From Tethya wilhelma (Eukaryota > Porifera > Demospongiae > Tethyida > Tethyidae), in the NCBI GenBank assembly GCA_964030475.1, contig CAXIPT010000002.1:14409095-14473094 (forward strand): a stretch of DNA of 64,000 bases, given 5' to 3'. The notes beneath the pieces are model-generated. The model had not been told where the DNA came from, did not search any database, and saw nothing but the letters and a program-made list of their open reading frames with translations. Positions 59,330-64,000 of this stretch are shown here, piece after piece. The stretch's first letter is position 1; the number at the start of each line of letters is the position of its first letter. A program made the position numbers and the translations under genes.

Positions 59330-59959
59330 TTCTCCATGTGGCAGCCATTAATTTCTACACTCTTCATAAGTTACTTGGCAATTCTAATTGACGACCCTTA
59401 CCAGACAGACAAGGGTACGTTATTTGGAATATACGTAGCTCAGTGCAGCCTATCATTCACTTCTGATCTGGGCAGGATGCACAAGTGGTGTAATGCACAA
59501 GGGCAAATTCAAAAGTAGTCATAAAATGAGAACAAACAAGTGAAAAAAAACATTGGAAATGTAAAGATGCACAGGAATGGCTAAATTGTAAAGAAAGCAA
59601 ACAAAATTGTTGTTAAAAGTGTGTAAAGAATTCTTCCTGTGGGCAATATGAAGGACTCAATATGGAAGCAAGAGTATTACATGCAGCCCATAGAAGGATT
59701 ATTTGCACACGTCAACCACTCCATCTTGCTTGCTTTCTTTTTACAATGTAGCCATTCCTGTGTCTCATTACATTTCTAATGTTTTTTTTTTCACTTGTCA
59801 TCTTGTAGCAGGGGAAGTAAATCTTATGATACAGCTCCTGCCTCCAAATGACTGAGATGTATGTGTTTCACTGTAGTATCAAGCAGGCCAGCTACACAGC
59901 ATACACACACAAACTCAAAATTGTGACTTGTAGAATTATGAAAAAATGCTCAAGAACAA

Positions 59960-60320
59960 ACTAGTAAAAAAACATTGGAAATGTAATGTGACACTGGAAT
60001 GGCTAAATTGTAAAAGAAATCAAACAAGATGGAATGGCTGTTAGAGTATGTGAGGAATTCTTCCTGTGGGCAAAATGAGAGACTCAATATTGAAAGAGAG
60101 TGTTATATACAGCCCATACAGGCAAATTATGCACACACTCACACAGCGATTCCATCTTGTTTGCTTTCTTTTATGATTTAGCCATTCCTGTGTCTCACAA
60201 GAGAAAAAACATTGGAAATCTAATGAGACACAGGAATGTAAATTGTAAAAAGAAGGAAGAATTCCTTACACATTCTAACAGCTATTCCATCTTGTTTTTA
60301 CAATTTAGCCATGTAATGAC
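59960..60320. mobile_element. Two further hairpin tails in tandem
   Basis: A full CACTGG/CACAGG-type hairpin at ~59963-60205 (CATTGGAAATGTAATGTGAC arm) is followed at once by a shorter one at ~60202-60320 (CATTGGAAATCTAATGAGAC), both without heads. Confidence 0.7.
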
Positions 60321-60411
60321 CCTGGCTGACTTGTCAATGTATTTAGTGAATATAGACTCAACAACTTATTTTCCAACTTTAACACACACAATTGCACAGA
60401 CTACAAAACTN

Positions 60412-62259
60412 GGCTCTAGCAGGAGGCGTGCCCGCGGATCCGCCCCTACATATGGGCCTTGGTAAAAACATTTTTGGCAAACCACTATTACCTATAATAC
60501 CAGAGTTTTCAACAGCCCAGTTCCGTGAAACGGCCTCTTGAGCCTGTCTGTAGACAATATTCGAGAAAAAGTAAACTGAATTTATTATGACCTCTTCAAA
60601 AAAGGTTGGTAAAGCGTGCTGTTATACAAGTAAGTAGGCTCTATAAAATTACGCAACATAATAATTTAGCACTTTTACAATTATCTACTTCTAGTCTGGA
60701 GCCCAGACCCTTTCCAATTTTAGTAGGCCGTTGTCATGTGTAAATGGGAACCCCCCAAAATAGGGACCCCTCCAATACAAATCTATGGGACCCCATTCAT
60801 AGACTAGGATCAGAGTTAGAGATAAGGCTAAGACTACAGCCAGGGATTAGGCTAGACAGGCTAGAGCGAGGGCTTGGGCTAAGGCTAGGGCTAGGGGCTA
60901 GAACCAGATATATAGTATAGGGGGTCCTCCAAAAAAAACGGGATCCCTAAAATTTTATTATACTGGACAGGAAGAAAGAAGGGACAAGAAAGGGTCTGGC
61001 AAAAGCTTAGACTGTGCCTCAGAGGAGGCAGTCAGGTTGATTGCTGAGCTAGCACTAATTACACAGCCAAAAATTTTAAGAAAATTTGGTCCTGAAACAG
61101 GAATGATAACAGTACTGAATCAGGGTACGAATTTTTTATCGTTTCATACACTTGGGGCAGCGCTTGCAGCACCCGTTTCAATGATGGAACACTCAGTACT
61201 GTTTCGTGATCAATAATGCGTAAATTGATTAGCACTGTTGTAGTATCAGTATTGTATCAGTTTTTTGGTTATATTACTGTTTCGGTTGAAGACAAAAATA
61301 CACAATTAAAAAATATATATTTTATACAGCATATAATTTTACAGTTGGCAATTCAACAAAGTTTGTTGAATTTTAAAGTAGTTTACGAATTGGAACTCAG
61401 GTTTGAAGCTTTCTCTTTCCACTCTTGGGCCAATTAGGTGCTGTCATCGCAACATGACTTGTACATTAGGGTGGCCTGGGACAAAATATGTGAGTATTGA
61501 CCTCTTACTACGTGCTATTATAATCACAACATTAACAGGATGATGAGCAGCTGCAGTGAATCTTCGGAGATGTAGAGTGTACTAAGAGATTATTGCCTCA
61601 TCATTTCTGTATGTACATGTAGTTGTAACATTATACAAGTGTAGTAAATCGATATCAAACTGTCCCCAAAAGGCATTCAGGGTTGAATCAGTACTCGAAA
61701 TTTTTGGCTGTGTATGAGAGTGGTGGTTACTGCTCATAACTCCTTCCCTCTGGCAAACTATTAGGGTGGTTATGGTCCACAACTCCCTATCAAGTTAGTA
61801 CAATGACCAATAAGAATGCAGCTTTGCTCAACTAATTTGCATATTGTTTCTATCTGATTCGCATTAATTTTGTTTCAAAGATGAAGATGACTGGCTAATT
61901 TGAATGTTGTTTCCAAGGGAAAGAAAAGTTTTATACAAGCTACAATATAACATTGCAGCAATGCAGTATATACAGTAAGAAATTACTGCTCAGTAATGGG
62001 TAACGAGTGGGTTGGGTTTGGAAAAGCAATTAAGTTGAACCTTGAACTACACGCAAGAAGACTGACAGACTCGGACAAAAGATGAAACTAAGTCAAGTTT
62101 AAGCATCTGTCTCATCTATAAGAGAGTTTTGTACTTTCTGTCGATTGTTTAGGCTTAGCGTACACTACTAAATACTAAGCCACTGTTATTCTGAAATATG
62201 AAGCATTTAGTTTAGTCTAATGTGTTTTCTGGATGCGTTGAATTTGTTCGTGTAGTTTG
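60412..62259. repeat. Second local duplication, copy 2
   Basis: Begins right after the gap base 60411 and matches 51401-52945. It differs by small indels and by an extra ~296-bp stretch (61336-61631). The match ends at TGTAGTTTG, 11 bases before the Mutator-like element. Starting at a gap base raises the possibility of a haplotype join. Confidence 0.9.
61336..61631. mobile_element. Insertion present in only one duplicate
   Basis: Copy 1 reads ACAGCATATATACAAGTG. Copy 2 has 296 extra bases between TATA (61332-61335) and TATA (61632-61635). No clear inverted ends and no coding frame unique to it. Confidence 0.65.
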
Positions 62260-62270
62260 GGTTTCGTAAC

Positions 62271-63347
62271 GAATCGCGGTATGTGCAGGATCGCTGACCA
62301 TGTCACGTGACACCATTTTGACCTTTGACCCATACAATTTTAGACATAAACAAACAACGTGCACAAAGGTGAGGTGTTTTACATAAGTTTAACAATACTC
62401 TATAATAGTATCTCTGCAGTCAATGTAGGAGCCCGTGATAGTAGGCTTTGGACACTCTGCTAGTAGTTGTTAGGCTGTCATCACCAGTGACCACTGTACA
62501 ATACTATAGCTCAAAGTGTTGATGGTACTAGCCTGTAAATTCTCATCTGAAGGGTCCACCTCGGGACAAAATTGGATGCACAGGGTAAGTATTTAGGCAT
62601 ATCACTACCCAAGTCAAGCTTATTGCAGTGTAAGTTGAGTGCCGGTATTCAAGGGGCTACTGAGTGAAGGGGTCATGTCAAGTTCAGGGCAGCTAAACTT
62701 TGTCAGTTTCTTCTCATGTATCATCACTGCTCTACGAAGTGTGTAAGTCGTCTAGCATACAAGTTAGTGCCTGGTGACACTTGCACACATGCAAACACAC
62801 CCACACACTAATATTGTTTTGTGCACAAGAAAGTATATATAGGCATCTATCATAGCTGTTTGAATGGTATTCTTCACTCAACTCTCCCTTTCGTTGCAGA
62901 GTGAAGCCGTAAGCGTGTTAGAGATTCTTCAAGTTGTGTACAGACTTCAAGTGGTGGTTGAGCCTCGGACCCTGCTAAAATGAAAATGTTGCTGTGCATT
63001 GGGGACAGCTGAACCAAAAATAATTAATTTGTGTTCCTTTGATTTGTCATGCTATTGATATATTATTCTATGTTATAGTATATCATCATAGATATTAAAT
63101 AATAATAGATTTATTCAAGTGTTGTCAATTGTCCCTACATTGACTGCAGAGATATATTATACTAGCTACCTTACCTTTAGTCTGGCGTATCCAGACCCTA
63201 TACAGTGTATACACGCGTGTAAAGGGTCTGCATGTGCCAGACTGACTACTTTACATTTGTGCACCACGTTTATGTTAAAAATTATATGGGTCGAAGGTCA
63301 AAAGGGGTCACGTGACATGGTCAGCGATCCTGCACATACCGCGATTC
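62271..63347 (+). mobile_element. Mutator-like TIR element with 9-bp target duplication
   Basis: Inverted ends of nearly 100 bp begin GAATCGCGGTATGTGCAGGA and continue through TCACGTGAC and TGACCTT(T/C)GACCCATA. TTTCGTAAC flanks both sides perfectly (62262-62270, 63348-63356). Long TIRs plus a nine-base duplication are the hallmark of Mutator-like elements. 1077 bp, non-autonomous, carrying a small spliced ORF. Confidence 0.88.
62522..62983 (+). CDS. Two-exon small ORF inside the Mutator-like element
   Basis: Exon 62522-62584 (ATG start) ends AGG|GTAAGT. The intron ends TTTCGTTGCAG. Exon 62900-62983 ends in TGA. The junction is at phase 0, giving 48 residues (start MVLACKFSSEGSTSGQNW; second exon contains SVLEILQVVYRLQVVVEP). 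I do not recognise it. Because it sits between Mutator-type ends it may be captured host sequence (Pack-MULE-like) or a chance frame with good splice sites. Confidence 0.4.
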
Positions 63348-63773
63348 TTTCGTAACGTTTCGCCTACACGCATTTCGCCTACGTGTCAATTCGCCTACAC
63401 TACCGGAAGTGATTCAATTACGTAATCTACGTATAACGCATAAATTAAAAAACGCGTAGAGAATCTAAGAAAGCCTCTGAATTTCAAGCGCGCGTGTTCT
63501 TAGCGTTCTATTCGTGCTTATAGCTTTGTAAAACAGAAACTGCTGTAGGGGAAACTGTGAAACTTATATAGTACAACAGAGAGACACTCAGAACAGGTAA
63601 TAATACAACAGAATTGGAGTTCAGCACAGTGTGTGCATTAAGGTGCAGAAATGGCTTTTAGCATTTTGCTAAAATGAACGCTATCAAAATGATATTGTGC
63701 TATTAACTCTATTAGCAACATGAATATGCTAATACTCTATGGGCAGTATGATAGATAATTTTTTTTAAAAAAT

Positions 63774-63886
63774 AGCAATTTTGCTATTTTGCTATTTTGC
63801 TATTTTGCTATTTTACTATTTTGCTATTTTGCTATTTTGCTATTTTATTATTTTGCTATTTTACTATTTTGCTATTTTGCAATTAT
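63774..63886. repeat. (GCTATTTT)n octamer repeat
   Basis: About 13-14 tandem copies of an 8-bp unit with a few A-for-G or T changes. The remaining sequence to the window end holds a short TTCGCCTAC repeat (63357-63405) and nothing else recognised. Confidence 0.92.
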
Positions 63887-64000
63887 GCAATATTATGATG
63901 TCATCGACCTTAGGCTTTATTAAGGGAGTACACTGATTAAAAGGTCAAACGTGAGACTAAGTGTCAAATCATCAGAGCTAGAAATGCAGGAAAGTAACAG

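Larger units (their letters stand above)
57628..59798 (+). mobile_element. Composite element, CACAGG subtype, with two nested insertions
   Basis: The head at 57628 (with ACACAGGAATGGC) continues to 57822. The body resumes at 58143 (AATATGCCAAACCTCC), stops at 58314 and resumes at 59330 (TTCTCCATGTGGCAGCCATT). The hairpin 59536-59798 has GCACAGGAATGGCTAAATTG. Removing the two inserts leaves ~0.8-0.9 kb in the usual order. Confidence 0.75.

Overview
This is a eukaryotic, AT-rich window. Its genes have many small exons, many with short GT-AG introns, in a landscape packed with transposable elements. The one host gene I recognise is an IQANK1-like IQ/ankyrin/coiled-coil gene. The abundance of KDZ, Crypton, hAT, DIRS and IS630/Tc1-type relics fits an early-branching metazoan, most likely a demosponge of the Amphimedon type. 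That taxonomic call is inference from style and gene families, not from a marker gene. Seven single N bases (3621, 5084, 8533, 21879, 39586, 39885, 60411) look like collapsed assembly gaps. Several sit inside hairpins or at the edge of duplicated blocks.

Layout. 1-8.5 kb: two copies of a local duplication, one split by a ~1 kb composite transposon, then a stack of such transposons. 8.5-19 kb (+): two co-oriented multi-exon genes. The first is a KDZ-superfamily transposase (CxC5 and CxC6 cysteine clusters, then a D/D/E core). The second is a 17-coding-exon gene for a predicted 941-residue P-loop ATPase ending in a PHD finger. 19.5-20.9 kb: a tandem array of TTGTGAAC / CCTTTTTCAAAAGG units. 21-27 kb: hAT- and DIRS-type relics. 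27.5-51.2 kb (-): IQANK1-like gene of at least 13 exons, its introns filled with nested elements (IS630/Tc1-type, hAT, foldbacks, MITEs). The largest intron also holds a second KDZ remnant, flanked by arrays of TTGCCA...TGGCAA palindromes, and a decayed Crypton tyrosine recombinase. 51-64 kb: a second local duplication, CAGAGGAGG-type hAT elements, more composite elements with nested insertions, and a Mutator-like element with a perfect 9-bp target duplication and a small two-exon ORF.

The most distinctive signal is a family of composite elements, roughly 1 kb when intact. Each has a palindromic head (CCCAGTACGGTAGTACTGGG in the A type), a promoter-like body and a long hairpin tail ending in ACTTGT. 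A short motif (TAGGAATGGC or TAGGAATGGGC) recurs in the head and both hairpin arms, and its exact spelling changes together in all three places between subfamilies. One copy has a near-exact empty counterpart inside the window, which shows that head, body and hairpin move as one unit. The KDZ transposase + ATPase/PHD pair and the palindrome arrays near both KDZ loci are the best candidates for an incompletely described mobile system. That linkage is inference.
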